From the NCBI GenBank assembly GCA_025526935.1, contig JAHLKD010000086.1, forward strand, positions 62,001-126,000: 64,000 bases of DNA. Reading direction: 5' to 3'. Every line of letters begins with the position of its first letter. Positions within the stretch are counted from its first letter, which is position 1. The DNA comes from Cladochytrium replicatum (taxonomy: Eukaryota; Chytridiomycota; Chytridiomycetes; Cladochytriales; Cladochytriaceae). A model generated the notes under the pieces. The model saw only the letters and a list, made by a program, of their open reading frames with translations. It searched no databases and was not told the origin of the DNA. The position numbers were made by a program, and so were the translations under genes. This document shows, piece after piece, positions 45,001-57,466 of this stretch.

Positions 45001-45100
45001 AGAAGTATTATTTCATAAGCTCCCAGAGCAACTTCTCAGCTATTTCAAGTCATGGATGTGCGCTCGTGCAGAAGAAAACTCCCTGCACAATCATGCTGGA
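42001..45100 (+). mobile_element. Transposon-like gene, right part with DEDD 3'-5' exonuclease
   Basis: Continues the frame interrupted at 37278: SFPAELSHRSRISKQLGRLM, then KYLRHMYNNFMEEHR. The exonuclease motifs are GFDTE (about 42580; motif I D-x-E), VGQNLRSDILKL (about 42860; motif II) and NYAALDAC (about 43096; motif III Y-x-x-x-D), i.e. the RNase D/WRN-like DEDDy type. It continues to LTWSQMLHRNPGWLWKPCRR and YHCIRGTNSVEGGVHQKIRR (about 44285-44345), a conserved end of this repeat family. A TAG at 44282-44284 and other stops and shifts show it is decayed. The exonuclease may help excision or replication of the element; this is inference. Confidence 0.7.
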
Positions 45101-45661
45101 GCTGAAAAAAATATACGGGACAGTTTATTGATTATAAGCCCTTCCAACGTAAGGTGTGAGAGCCCAAAAATTCGATTTGCAGGGATGCCAGTCCTTTCTT
45201 TTTTTTTTTTTCTTCTTCTCCGTGGGTTATTTATTTGTTTTTGTGTTTCATTTTACAGTAATCTGTTTATTCTTTTTGTCTGTTGTTTCGGGGTACATGT
45301 TGGATGGACCTGGAGACGAGCCACCTGTCGCCTAGCTGTAAGGAGAGGGGAGTTTGCAGGGGCGAGAACGATTTGTCGTTCTCAGAAGTTTGAAAGCCTC
45401 TACTCCATGATTATGTATCAATAATACAGTTGCAATACTGTAGCAAATCCACGTTGTCCCATCAAGCGAATCGGGTGCAGATGTTCTCACCTCGACCAAA
45501 AACAATATACAACATAATGACATAATTGGCAAGGATCGAAGCGATGTTTACACACAACTGCATACACTTGTATTTTGGATAAGCTCTTCAAAGCGTTTCG
45601 CTCCCTTCAAGCTGAGCATGATTGTACATTTCTTCTCCCGCAATTAGTACCTTAACTAGCC
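45101..45661. other. Intergenic, low complexity
   Basis: A T run at 45197-45210 and no recognised gene. A block from about 45299 (TGTTGGATGGACC) could be part of a copia-type LTR, but no matching end or target duplication was found. Confidence 0.3.
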
Positions 45662-46931
45662 TTAGAACACTACCGCTTTCTTTGCCATTGTTAGGGCCCC
45701 CTCCAAAGTCTTGTTGCCGCCAATAAATCCAGACGCATGTACAAATACGCAACCCGGGATTCCAGACAATTGGCTGAGATCATCGTCACGAACACCTCTC
45801 CATGGCTCTGGCAGTGCCTTGCGACTGCAACAAGACAGAAAAAAATTTCAATGACAGTGTTAACCTGACACGACATTCAAGCACCTTTCAAAAGAGTCGA
45901 CAGCTTTAGGAATGGCTTGCACTCTCCACTGACCCGCAGTTTCGTCCGGGTACACGACGTACAACGGAAGCTCACCGGATTCGTTCAGCCTCAGCTCGGC
46001 TTCGAGGATGTGGTAGTGCTCTTTCCACGGTGAGTATTGTCTGAAGAGGATGATTTTTCCAGAGGCGTCGGCTTCAAACCTAGGGATAACAATTGTGAAT
46101 CGCTGGATTATCTTTAGGGTATCGAGCTTACCGAGCAGATACTGCATTTGCAACGATTTCACGGGCAGGCAGCCATGACTTCCCAAGGTAAAGAATAAAG
46201 TCGACAAATTCGGCTCCCGTCATCGAAACTGAAAAGAAGGGACGTTCACTTCTGGAATCCAAGTTTTGATCAGAAATCCCACCTGCTTGTTTAAATCGGT
46301 CATCCACATTCGTGGTCGTGTCATTCCACCAGGGATTGAGGTTGCCGACTGTTAAATCATCAAATTAGGAACTCTTAATTCGATATGAAGCTAGATGTCC
46401 ACCTCTGGCCCCAATGGTAGTCCGATCCCGGTAACGAGGTTTGACGTCTCCAGGATATTGCTGTACGCCGTTATCCACGCCATCATATGTCTTGACCAAA
46501 TCATCGTACGCCTTTAACCACACAGTCTCCAGCCGCGGATCCGCGTGCTCCCATCCCAAAATGTCCGCAATCACCTCCTTCCCAAAATGCTTGTACACGA
46601 GCCCAGCCGACGAGAGCTTGATGTCGTGCTCGGGGCTAAACGTCTCGACGAATCCACGCTGGTGGTGGTCGTAGCGGTGCCGAGAGGGGTCGTATTCCCC
46701 ACCGACGTCGACGACGATATCTGCTTTTTCGAGAACTTTCGGGTCGCGGGAGCGCACGATCGAAGAGCCGCGGAAAGGAGAGACGTGGGTTGTGAGCAGA
46801 TAGACTGCGAGACACTCGTCAGCGTGGAACGTTCCGTTGTGGGTTGCGACAGTCGGCATTTTGAGGTTTCGGCTAATTTTTGTTTTTGTCGTTGACACAA
46901 AACGACGGAGGACGTGGCGGAACACAGGCAT
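45662..46931 (-). CDS. MYG1: MYG1 family exonuclease
   Basis: Five exons: 46931-46403, 46348-46283, 46228-46132, 46079-45885 and 45824-45662; 349 aa. The DHH-like catalytic part is clear: THNGTFHADECLAVYLL, DIVVDVGGEYDPSRHRYDHH with QRGF, KLSSAGLVYKHFG and DAVDNG-type VDNGVQQY. The C-terminal domain has WLPAREIVANAV, GKIILFRQYSPWKEH and SGIPGCVFVHASGFIGG. MYG1 is a 3'-5' RNA exonuclease of nucleus and mitochondria that matches RNA processing in the two. The first 24 residues (MPVFRHVLRRFVSTTKTKIS) look like a mitochondrial presequence; ATG 46859 (MPTVATHNG) would give a non-mitochondrial form. It lies 21 bp downstream of IES2 on the same strand. Confidence 0.95.
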
Positions 46932-46952
46932 AGGGGCGTGGGAATTATTATA

Positions 46953-48056
46953 TTACAGGAGACGGAAGTGCGCAAGGCTGCATGCTTTGAGACCAGAATG
47001 CGGGACGGTGTAGATGAACGGCTGACAACAGGATTGAACAGCACACGTCGCTCTTGGTGGGGGATAGTTGGCCGCCCGAGCACCTGTGAGAGAGATTTCT
47101 ATCCCCTCAGGGAACGATAACGAGCTCGCATCACCTCGTTGAATGTACCGAATGCGAGTTGGTTTCACTTCGACCGCTGGCTGATTTGCCTCCTGGCCAA
47201 ATAAACAGTCATCAATAAGCAATCGGTGTTAAAATGCTCCAGAAACTCCATACAGGCTCATTTTCCTTTGTGCGACGCCTTGGTGCTTGCTTCTTCAAAA
47301 GCTTCTGGATGGTTGCGCGTTTCTCTTCTTCCGCACGCTGCTCACTCTGATGCTTTCGCTTACGAGCGGTTTCAGAGCGCCGCAGTGATTCTTCCTCGGC
47401 CGTCAGCTTCTTCTTCTTTGATACACGCTCTGAAATGCACCCGCTTTGAGTTTATTTGTACTGCAACCAAGCATGAAATTGATGTACCATCTGGAAGTGG
47501 CATGTCGTAATTGTTGAACATGTCATCGAATCCATCATCGCCACCCATGATCCGCTTCTGACGAGCCGTCTGCCTCATCGACGATATTCCATCATTCTTC
47601 ATCTCCATCTCGAGATTTTCTAGCCATTCATCTTCACTGACATCTGATTCCAACCCATCCTGGCCTTCATCTTCCGCTGCTCTCAAACACAAATTAACTC
47701 GAGACTGTCGAGAATAATGCATACAACCCCCGCTTACAGGCTCTCTTCGGTTTTTTTGAGCTCGACTTCTTCAGCTTGGAAGTGGATTTAGCATTCGACG
47801 GAGCCTTTTTCGTTGATTGCGGCGTTTTCGAACTTTGTCTCGATACGCTCGCTCCTTTCTTTGGAGTTTTTTCATCCGCAGAGTCCTCCACATCATCCAT
47901 ATCCGACACGTTCGACCCCGACGAGGTCAGTTCGTCGGTGGCATCGTCATCGACTTCCAGCTCGTCGATCTCTGAAGTCGCATCCGGGTCTGGCAGGTCA
48001 TTGATCTCGTCGCTCTCCGAGTCGTATTCGACGGCGACTCTCTTTCTGGGGGCCAT
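46953..48056 (-). CDS. IES2: INO80 complex subunit B (IES2 / PAPA-1 family)
   Basis: Four exons: 48056-47738, 47679-47488, 47429-47254 and 47192-46953; 308 aa. The N-terminus is acidic and Ser/Lys-rich, followed by DEWLENLEMEM and MRQTARQKRIM. The PAPA-1-like domain comes next (KKKKLTAEEESLRRSETARK, RAEEEKRATIQKLLKKQ). The end is a HIT-type zinc-finger-like module: RIRYIQRGDASSLSFPEGIE, YPPPRATCAVQSCCQPFIY and GLKACSLAHF. Ies2 is a subunit of the INO80 chromatin remodeller and stimulates its ATPase. An in-frame ATG at 48080 would overlap the neighbour's leader; ATG 48056 (MAPRKRV) is preferred. The exon 2 acceptor (GAGAG/CA) was chosen by frame. Confidence 0.92.
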
Positions 48057-48090
48057 TTCTGAGGTAACACGCCACACCATCGTTCAAGAA
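48057..48090. promoter_or_regulatory. 34-bp divergent start-to-start gap (IES2 / URB1)
   Basis: Only 34 bp separate ATG 48056 (-) and ATG 48091 (+). Each gene's core promoter must overlap the other's transcribed or coding region. Confidence 0.7.
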
Positions 48091-51000
48091 ATGCAGACTG
48101 GCAGCCCAGTCGACCCGAAGGACCAGGAGCTGTTCAGGGCAGATTCAAATACTGAACTGGCGAAAAACTTTGCAAAAGGTACTATACATATATCGCTCTG
48201 AATACACTGCTAAATTGGACGTGATTATTGTTCGCAGCACTCGTAAATGGGACCACCGAGCAATCGGTCATTTTAGCCTACGTGAAGCGCTTCCGCTTCA
48301 TGTGCGATTACAAAAGCTTTTTTTCATTCTGGAGCAGTTTTTCCGAAAATTTGATCGTTCTCTTCGATACACAGCTGCGATCGCAGAATAGAGCTCAGGC
48401 TTGTGTTGCAAAGATCATTGCCTTCATTCAGCTCGTGATCGACGCATTGAGAGATGAATCGTGGACAAATTATGGAAAAGAGCCTTCGAAAGATGCTTTG
48501 GATAACATTCGAGCGGCGTTGGTCGTCGTGATCGCTCCACTAGCCGCCGCAGTATTCAGAGATTTGTCCTTCGCCGAGTTCAAATTCGAAAACGGTGGTG
48601 GTGGTTTCAATCCCAGCCCTTCCATATACAAGGAATGGCTTCTGTGGCTGAAATCAAAGAGAGCAGATCTTGAGGTGATTACAAAAGCTGAACTTCAAGT
48701 GTCGGAGTTTCCAGATGATGCCAGAGCGTTGTTGGAATACACAAAGTCATTAGAGAGCGTCAGTGAGAATGACAATAATTTCAGGTTCATTTCATTTTCG
48801 AAAATTATCGGAGCATTCTGCATGATGAATTATCTCTGTCGATTCGCAACTCTCATTGAAAAGCAGGACTCTGTCACCGGTCTCGAAGTACTCGAGACGG
48901 ATATCATCCGCTTTGTTTCTTCTGACCACTCTACCATTATGGATCCATTTGCGCTAATCGCATCCCATTTCCTTGGTGCATTCAAATCAAATCCAGTCGA
49001 TCAAAAAGATCCTGAAACCAATCGAGGAATCATGTCCTTACCGTCAGTTTTTCAATTCATGACTCAGTATTTTCCATTTAAGAGAGCGGAGATGAGGGAG
49101 TTTGAGAAAACAATTAGTTCAGATTCGACTGTGATGTCATTAGAACAATTGCATATGTGGCGGCAGCTTACGCTGCCGAAAGACGATTCAGATAGCCCAA
49201 TGTCTTGCTGGATACGATCAGCGATGTTCGCAGACTTTATATTCACAGAAAATACCGAAGTCTTTATTGAAAGCTCCTCAATAGGACCGTATTTCTCGAA
49301 GAGGATGCCAAGAACGATGTATCATGAACATACCCAGAATGATCATTACTCGTGGCTGAAGCTTTCCTACGAACATTCAGTACAACCCAAATTGCTGACC
49401 CTGAGGGGAGCCGCTCTCATTCGGGTAAGTAGTCATCAGATACAACCCTCAAAAGTATTCTGACTTTAACCAGTCCGTTTTGCTGCAAGACGGGTTATGC
49501 GGACGACAGCATCCATCATGCTGTTCTCCAACACTAGATGCGTGCCCGAGATTAAGTTTCCTCCAGGGAATCAGTCATCCCAGTCTGCTCGACTTGGTGC
49601 TTTCAGAAGTTTCAGATCTTTCAAATAAGCTTGCCGGAAGTGCATCAAAAGCAATCGAGATAGTAAAATCTATTCGTGTTTTCATGTTCAATGTTTTCCG
49701 TGGCACTAATTCCCAGAAATTCCGAGCAAATGCACACAAAATGCTTCAGAGTATCAGCTCATCAACGTGGGAGAAGCTGAGACTCAATTATGCAAACAAT
49801 GGAGCGAAGAAAATAATTCCAGACCTGTATCTTGTCATGGAGAGGTGCTCAAATGATGCAGCAGATGTGGAAACGAAAGGCAGGTTGGGTTATATTCCAT
49901 GGCAGATTCATTTCTTGAAGTGCGGAAATGGGGAAGTACTTGCCAATGGTTATTGGCGGATTTATCAAAGCAGATCAACTCCAAAATCCGAAGAAGTGAT
50001 ACGTTTCCTTCAGTTCTTGGAGGTAGAATTAGCCAAAGGAGCGGTCAAAGGATCTCAAACCAAAATGAAGGATATAAAGTCCATGGTTGTTGAGATGGTC
50101 AGAATACTAAGTCAACCGGATATGGCTGCTCTTGAATCTTTCGCCTTTGTGGATGCAGAAACTACCTTGAAATCGGGTCTGATGAATGATGACATTATCA
50201 AATCATATCTTTTCTTGACCGCGGAGGCCTATTCACTTCAACTTTCGAATATCCTGGCAATCATCGATGGCTCAACAGACTTATCGGCAGCAACTTTGCG
50301 TATGGATATCGCTCCATCAGAACGGAATAAGTCTCTAAAGCGGTCCATTTTGGAAACGCAACCAGTTCATGCGGAGTCTAAAGATGCTTCCCTGGAAGAA
50401 GATATTCAGACTAAAAAGCGACGGCGCACTGACGCTGTTGATCCGAAATTGGATTTTAAAGTGAACAATCCATTGCTCTCCAATCCTGCCATACTCAACT
50501 TATTCCCCCTGGTCCCATCGCTCAAGATAGATCACATGAACCTTTCCTACACCAGACGAACCGTCCTCGTTGTAGAAGAAGTCGAGCCCGCGAACGTAAT
50601 CGACCAAGTCCATGCGCTCGTCCAGACGTGGACGCGAATACTTTCCAATTCATCTCAAAACGCCGTCGGCGAGTGGATCGGGAACTTGATCGCAACGCAA
50701 TATCCGTCCCTGCACAGGAGGATCCTGGATCTTGTCATTGCAGAGTTTATCAACGCAAACCACCGGCTTGCGTCAACGTTCGTCGAGCCGATGATTGCGA
50801 TCTTATTATCAGCGCGCGATGGCGGGAAGGACAGCGTGAATCCGAAAAGTAGTCGGCCATTCCGAACTATCGCCGAGCTGTTTTCGGCGCATAGTTCAGA
50901 TCAGCACGAGGACCTTCTTTTCAGCATACTCCAGCAACTGACGACACGAAATGTCTCGGAGAGAAAAGAACTGATGATGTGGATTATGGACTGCTTGGCA

Positions 51001-53715
51001 TCGTCGAGACCTCGAATGCAACTGAGATACTTCAGGTCGCTCTGCAACTCGTCGGCACAGGGCTCTGGGACCGAGCATAAGAGAGATTTCTTGAAGCATC
51101 TGCTGACAACGGCGCCGCCAACCATGTTTGCGCCATTGGTGATCGCGCTGATGACTGAAACGGGAGAGTTGAGAAACAAAGATGAACTTGAGAATGAGAA
51201 CTCCGGTCGTCCATGGTGGGATGATGGACGAATCATGCTGTTCTCCAGGCGGATAGTGTTGTTCCAGACGGAAGCGATCGTGCGACATTACTTTTCTCGG
51301 TTTGCAACTGACGCGGCTGAATTGATAAGAACTGCTATGTCTGCGCCGATGGACCGGTACAAAGATCCTGCGGATGCAAAACAAGTTTTGGACGAGGTTT
51401 GATTGTTTGTTTGCCCAACTTCCTTTTTGGCTGACTTAATAAAACGCTTATGCTTTTTCAGGTACTTCGTCTTTTGCATTTGCCGCCAAACGACCCATCC
51501 GACTGGTTCAAAGTATTCTTTGTTGAACCCGCCATGCAGGTAAGCGAACAGTCTCCCAAAACGAATACTTTCATCTTATGAACTTTTCGAGGCATATCAC
51601 CGAACGGCAAACCACAAAGTGCGCATTTTGGCTGACTTCTTCTTTGAAAACTTGTTTCTTCCGAGCGAAACATGGTTCCGTACTTATCTCTTCAGCAACA
51701 AGGAGCAGCATTTACGATCTATGATGCGGACAATTGCGCTTCGGGACAAGGATACATACAATTTCAAGGGACTTAGTGCAGATGGAATCGCTGCTTTGAC
51801 GATGGGAATAGTGAACCCTTGTGACCGAATCGCTCGGATTTGGATACAACGATGGACCGCAAAAGTTCCTCGGATATGGATCCTTGCCGTATTCGATGCA
51901 GCAAACCAACTTGGAATTCTCTCTGGCACGCTGATCAATCTGTGCCGAAGTCTAGTGACAGGTTTTATTTCTGCGCACAGCTCGAGACAGCTGGCTGGAT
52001 CGTCCGTGCAAAATCGGACTGATTCGAATGGTCAGAATCGGACCGATTCCAGCGAAATATCTTCCTTTCTGATGTCTTTGCTGAGTCATCGTGTGCTAGT
52101 TGTTGCGGACCCGTACGGGCAATTGCAGCCTGATATCAAAGCTTCCGAACGCGTGAGCGCCGCAGCGTTACGTCAGATTCAAGTGGTGTTAGGATCAGTT
52201 GTGTTCTCTGGTGTCGTGGTATCTGTCGGAGGAGGGAAGAGCCTCAACCTGGGACCGTTCATGTCGGCTGTCAACGATGCGATTCTTACGATGATTCAAA
52301 AGCTTAGGTTGGCTCCTTTAAGGCTAGATCCTGCATCTGGAAAACCCGGGCCTGGAAAAAGGGGGTCCTCGGGAGGTCCACATATGCCGACGTCGCGTGG
52401 AGACGTCGTTGTAAAGACGATGAGATTCTCAGAACACGTCATCAACATTCTGGCGGCTGCAATCAACCATGAGAACCATCGGGCGTATTTTGAAACTGTT
52501 GGATCTTCGCTTGTGGTTCTGCGATCGCTGTTCAGTGCGCTCGAGTTTGCGGCAAAAGAAGACAGTGGGGGATCAGAGCAAATGATCGGTTCGATAATGG
52601 AGTTTTTCCGTGCGCTCTATGCACACTTACAACCTTCGGATAGCATTCCTATTTCTACGACGGATGCCTCTTCGGCAGCTTTTGGGTCCGCGGTGATGTA
52701 TAATTACCACCGAATAATGTGCCAGCAACATTACCATTACTTTGCACGATCGCTGACCGAACATGAAAAACTACATAGCCAGTTCACCGATTTCACGAAA
52801 TTGCTTCTCGCACTGTTCGGAAGGGAGCACACCTTTCTGGACACAATCATTGGGGTTATTCATTCTATTTCCGTTGCAGACACAACAAGCAAACAAGCTA
52901 GAATGATGCTTGATCAGGATTACGATCCTGCCCAAATGCCTAAAGCTGACAATCTCGTGTCTATCTGGAAAACCGTCTATTCGTGGCAACTAAAGCATGA
53001 GAAGACCAACTTGCGTTCCACTGTGCTCTTTATGATTGACGCAGCCGAGCATATGGGTGCAACGAGAATATCGATTCAATCGGACGGGGCAGACGAGTCG
53101 GAGTTTGTAGATTTAGGGACCGATTCCCTATCCACCTTCGCTTTGCGACGGAATCGATACAGTGCCGTGGGAGAAGTGATGGAGAGTCACAACACTAGAC
53201 TCATGCATCCATCAGCTATTCTGTTGATGGAATTCGTTTTGAAAGGCACTGGCTCAACGTATTTCTCCGAGATCACAAACGCCGTTCTTAGACCTGCAGC
53301 TACGTTCTTCGCCGTACCCAAACCGCCACGAGAAAACGAAGATTCACTTCGAGCATACAAAGATCGTGTTGCGGTAATGGAGGCGTATTTATCACTCGTG
53401 GGGGAATGCAATGTCATTGTCTCGCATGAAACTACAAACGTCCAACAGAATTCTCTCTCAACATTTGTGGAATACGCAATCCCAATGCTGCTAAACGGAT
53501 TTCTATTTAAAGATTCGGAACTAGCGAAACGGTGCAACTTGCTTTTCAGGAGTTTATTCAGTATATCAAATTTGAGCAAGGGATCAAAGTATCGTGCTCT
53601 GCAAGGAGCAATAGCAATAATGCGAGCTGCGGACTCTGGGAAAGGCTCCGAGGATGCTACGAACGGAATTGGAATGGCGAGGGCAGCGGTGGAGATGATG
53701 CGAGCGGAGAGTTGA
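48091..53715 (+). CDS. URB1: Nucleolar pre-ribosomal-associated protein 1 (URB1/NPA1)
   Basis: Five exons: 48091-48178, 48238-49424, 49474-51396, 51462-51539 and 51592-53715; 1799 aa, about the length of yeast Npa1/Urb1. It is an alpha-helical repeat protein. Conserved spots: QTGSPVDPKDQELFRADSN near the start, VLAYVKR-type VILAYVKRFRFMCDYK (N-terminal domain), VLLQDGLCGRQHPSC at the start of exon 3, PSDWFKVFFVEPAMQ and RILADFFFENLFLPSETW. Urb1 is needed for early 60S ribosome assembly in the nucleolus. The exon 5 acceptor is TTCGAG (51586-51591), which restores AYHRTANHKVRILADFF. The stop lies 49 bp from that of the convergent HUS1 gene. Confidence 0.88.
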
Positions 53716-53764
53716 TTCATCGAGTGTCGGGACATCATACCAGCACAGATTGACAAATTGGAGT

Positions 53765-55070
53765 TCAGGACGCTCGAATTGGAATATCTGAAACACATAT
53801 TCAATGTAATGCACCATAATTTTTCATTGGTGGACTTACAATAAGTGAGTGTTCCTAATGATTGATCACTGTTGTCTTCGCCGATGTAGAGATAGAAGAC
53901 CAGCCCATGCTTTTCGATAATACCTGAGGGAGAATCACTATGGAATCCAAGCATGCCATGCATAATAAAACTTACAACAGACAACATTTGTCGGATTGAC
54001 GGCGTAGCTGTGGACAAACTTTCCGAAGTCCCGCACGTGGACGCGAGCCTCTGCAAACTCTGCTGGATCTCTGTGCATACTCGGATACTTGGAAACGTCC
54101 ACCTGTGTGGGATCTTGAACGAAGGTGAATAAGTAAAAATACAAAGGATTGTATCACTCAAGCTCACCGAGTTCGGGATTCACCAAATCTGTAAATGTTG
54201 TTTCCAATTGAACCTCCTGTGCTTTCACCTTCATCACAAAGTCTCCACTCATATTCGCTGCCACGGTGATGAAGTTACTCATCGATTTCATTCTGTCCAT
54301 AATTACTTTGACGTTCGCCAAGGGGGGCATCATTATGTGAACCTATCAATCGTTAAATATCCGGATACTATGTATGGCACGCTATTGCTCTTACCTGCGG
54401 TTCCGGAACCATCGGCTCCTTGAATGCGTCGGACTCGGCTTTGTTAAGAACGTGCACCGGCACATCTTGGACCAGACTGATACCTTTTCCAGTTCGGGTC
54501 TGCAACGGATTGAAAAGAACCAAGAAAATCAGACTCTTATTACAGATCACATACCAGTGCGGTAATAACCAACGAAAGAATCGGGAGATTGTCCTTCTTT
54601 GTGAGCTTCATCACAACCGAAGGCGGCGCACCGGCACCATTCACCGATTGCGTTGACGATTTCAATGCTCGGACCATATTTTCGCAAGAGACATCCAGCC
54701 ATATCTCATTGTTGTTTGCGCTTTCCACCCTGTAATCACTGAATACAAAGTCCTTTAAAGTAGTTCAAGTTTTTTAGTGCTGATGGCAACCAATAAATAT
54801 GTATGTACGCACTGCCCGCAATTGGCCCCACACCTGTACCGCCGAGTCGCCACCATCTTTTGTATTCGTGACGATGAGGTGGATGTGTTCAGGAGTGAAT
54901 CGAAAGAGACACTGCTTGGTCATCTTTTCGAGACACTGGGTCATCTCTGCAAACCCGAACAAGAGTTTATTTAGCAAGAAAAGAATGATCTAATGCAGGC
55001 ACTCCGATCCCCCGCCCACTCACTCACTCGCCAGCACCATCGGCTGGGTTAGGCTTCCCCGCATGCGCAT
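53765..55070 (-). CDS. HUS1: Checkpoint clamp subunit HUS1 (9-1-1 complex)
   Basis: Eight exons: 55070-55028, 54946-54813, 54752-54555, 54499-54395, 54342-54168, 54113-53976, 53923-53840 and 53787-53765; 299 aa, against about 280 for the human protein. PCNA-like fold with family motifs: KMTKQCLFRFTPEHIHLI, WLDVSCENMVRALKS, MKLTKKDNLPILSL, DVPVHVL, EPMVPEPQVHIMMPPLANVK and the C-terminal LTYYIPIRAS, matching the usual QYFIP end. HUS1 with RAD9 and RAD1 forms the clamp that signals DNA damage. It works upstream of kinases such as the FHA kinase at 8596-10794. The last exon is only 23 bp. It is divergent from PPWD1 with 71 bp between the starts. Confidence 0.93.
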
Positions 55071-55141
55071 TGCTTCCGGTTGATATGAAAGACACTAATT
55101 ATTAAATTGGTTTCATTTATCGAAGGCCAAGCCACGTTAAC

Positions 55142-57466
55142 ATGGCCAACAAGCGGAAGGACATTGGGGATGAGGACTCTGAGAACGGGATGGGGACTGG
55201 GGAGGTGGCAGAGGAAGTAGCTGGCAATGCGGAGCACAAAGTGAAACGGGCAAAAGGTAAAAGGTACGCGGTCTGTACTTCACCAACCGGGCTGACTGAT
55301 TTTTATAAGCTGGAAACGACAATGAGGATCTTTACCTGGAAAATCTCCCTTGTGCGGATGCCTATGAGCGGAGTCTGATGCATCGCGACGTCGTAAACTT
55401 TGTGTGCGTCATACCCGCAAACGATTTCATCGTCACGACGTCCGTGGATGGACACGTAAAGTTTTGGAAGAAGACAGCGAACGGAATAGAGTTTGTGAAG
55501 CATTTCAAAGGACACATGGGTCCTATTGTGGCCACTGCTGTCAGTCACGATGGAAATTTGCTGGCGACGACGTCGATCGACAAGTGGATCAAGGTGTTTG
55601 ATGTTATTAACTTTGGTATGATATGTTGACATGTTCTGACATTCTGAAATCTCTGACTTCATGTGGAACAGATATGATTAATCAAGGGAGGATCGATTTC
55701 CTGCCAAAGTCATTATGTTTTATTTACAAGACTGGTCAGGCACAATCACTTCTCGCGTGGTATGCTGCTTGTGACTCACTCGTGGTGCTCATCTTTAACC
55801 GATCTTCACCAGCTCCGATCTGGAATCCAGCACAATTCATATTGTGGACGCCAGTGGATCTCCAGGTGTTTCCTTGTACACGGTCTCTATACACGCGCAA
55901 CCCGTCGGGATCATGAGGTATCACCCATATGCCGACGTAGTCGTCAGCATTGACGACGGCGGGATGGTAGAGTACTGGCATCCGAATCAGGAGAAGGGGT
56001 TCCCACAACCAGAGCCGCCTGTGATTGACTGGACTTTCAAGTCAGATACAGATCTCTACACTTTCAAAAAGGTACGCCCCCGGTCACCTATAGCAATCTC
56101 TAGTGCTCATTAAGAAATTTGGAACAGGCAAAGGTTGCACCGACCGCACTCAACTTCTCCCCAGACTTCAAGATGTTTGTCACGTTCTCGTTCGGCGATC
56201 GACAGTTCAGGGTGTTCGACTTCTATACCGGAAGACTCAAGCATGTTTTCGACGAGAGTCTGGATACTGCGTCAGAAGCGCAGCAAACTGGGACCGCAGT
56301 TGTGCAGCTAGACGACATGGACTTTGGGAGACGGCTTGCAATCGATCGGGAGATAGAGAAGCAACCAGGTGGTCAGAGCGCGACCGTCAATGCTGGTAAA
56401 ATCATTCAAAACAGGATTCTGACGTGCGTTTCTGACCGTTTATAGTTTTTGATGAATCGGGAAAGTTCCTGATCTATCCGACACTCCTGGGCATGAAAGT
56501 TATCCGGCTGGAAACCGGCGAAGTTGTTCGGCTGATCGGAAAGAATGAGACACAACGATTTATGAATATTGAGCTCTATCAGGGTGCACCACAGAGAAAA
56601 TCGTTGGTTACAATGGTAGGGACGTGTGGCGAGACAAAAAGTGGTCCGTCTGAATCATACTTTTTCTAGGAAATGGCCGCATCAGATAATCCGGTTCTAA
56701 AGGAAAGTGAGACGACGGATCCAACGATCTTTGCCACAGCATACAAGCGCAAGCGCTTCTTCCTGTTCACAAGGCGCGATCCAGACAGGTTTCTCTACTT
56801 CCTCTTTCTGAAATACAAAGTAATTACCCTAATGGTTAACAATAGCGTCGGCGATGGTACAGGGCAAGGTCGCGACATCTTCAACGAGAAGCCCTCTCGC
56901 GAGGAGCAAATGGCCGCCATGCAAACCAACCTCAAACAAACCCTCGGATCCGCCGCGATCCTTCACACCACTATGGGAGACATCCACATCCGTTTGTTCC
57001 CCGAATACGCACCTAAGGCCGTGGAGAATTTCGTCGGGCTTGTAAAGAAGGGTTACTACGACCACGTCAAGTTCCACCGCGTGATCAAGGGCTTTATGAT
57101 CCAGACGGGAGACCCGTTAGGTGACGGAACGGGTGGGGAGAGTTTGTGGGGCCATGATTTCGAGGACGAGTTTAATAAGGCGATCAAGCATGATCGGTCG
57201 TTTACGGTGTCGATGGCGAATGCGGGGCCGAATACGAACGCGAGCCAGTTCTTTATCACGGTCGCACCAACGGTATACTCGAATCAGGCGGTTTCTTGGT
57301 TTTCGTCTAACTTATTTATTAATAGCCATGGCTCGATAATAAACACACGATTTTTGGACGAGCGACGGGCGGTATGGATGTTATCAATCGAATTGAGAAT
57401 GTCAAGACGGACAAGATGGACAGACCGTACGAAGAGGTGAAGATCTTGTCTATTGAAGTTCGTTGA
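55142..57466 (+). CDS. PPWD1: PPWD1: WD-repeat cyclophilin, peptidyl-prolyl isomerase
   Basis: Nine exons: 55142-55256, 55310-55615, 55672-55759, 55813-56071, 56128-56395, 56446-56615, 56670-56788, 56846-57272 and 57326-57466; 630 aa (human about 646). The acidic N-terminus leads into WD repeats: [64 protein letters not shown] and [14 protein letters not shown]. The C-terminal cyclophilin has [69 protein letters not shown] and the end [15 protein letters not shown]1 is found in spliceosomes. The cyclophilin active-site residues (R in FHRV, Q in IQTGDP, F in QFF, W in PWLD, H in NKHT) are kept, so it should be active. Confidence 0.95.

Noticed and set aside
45299-45480. Possible copia solo LTR starting TGTTGGATGG
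   Set aside because: No convincing 3' end, partner copy or target duplication could be found by eye.
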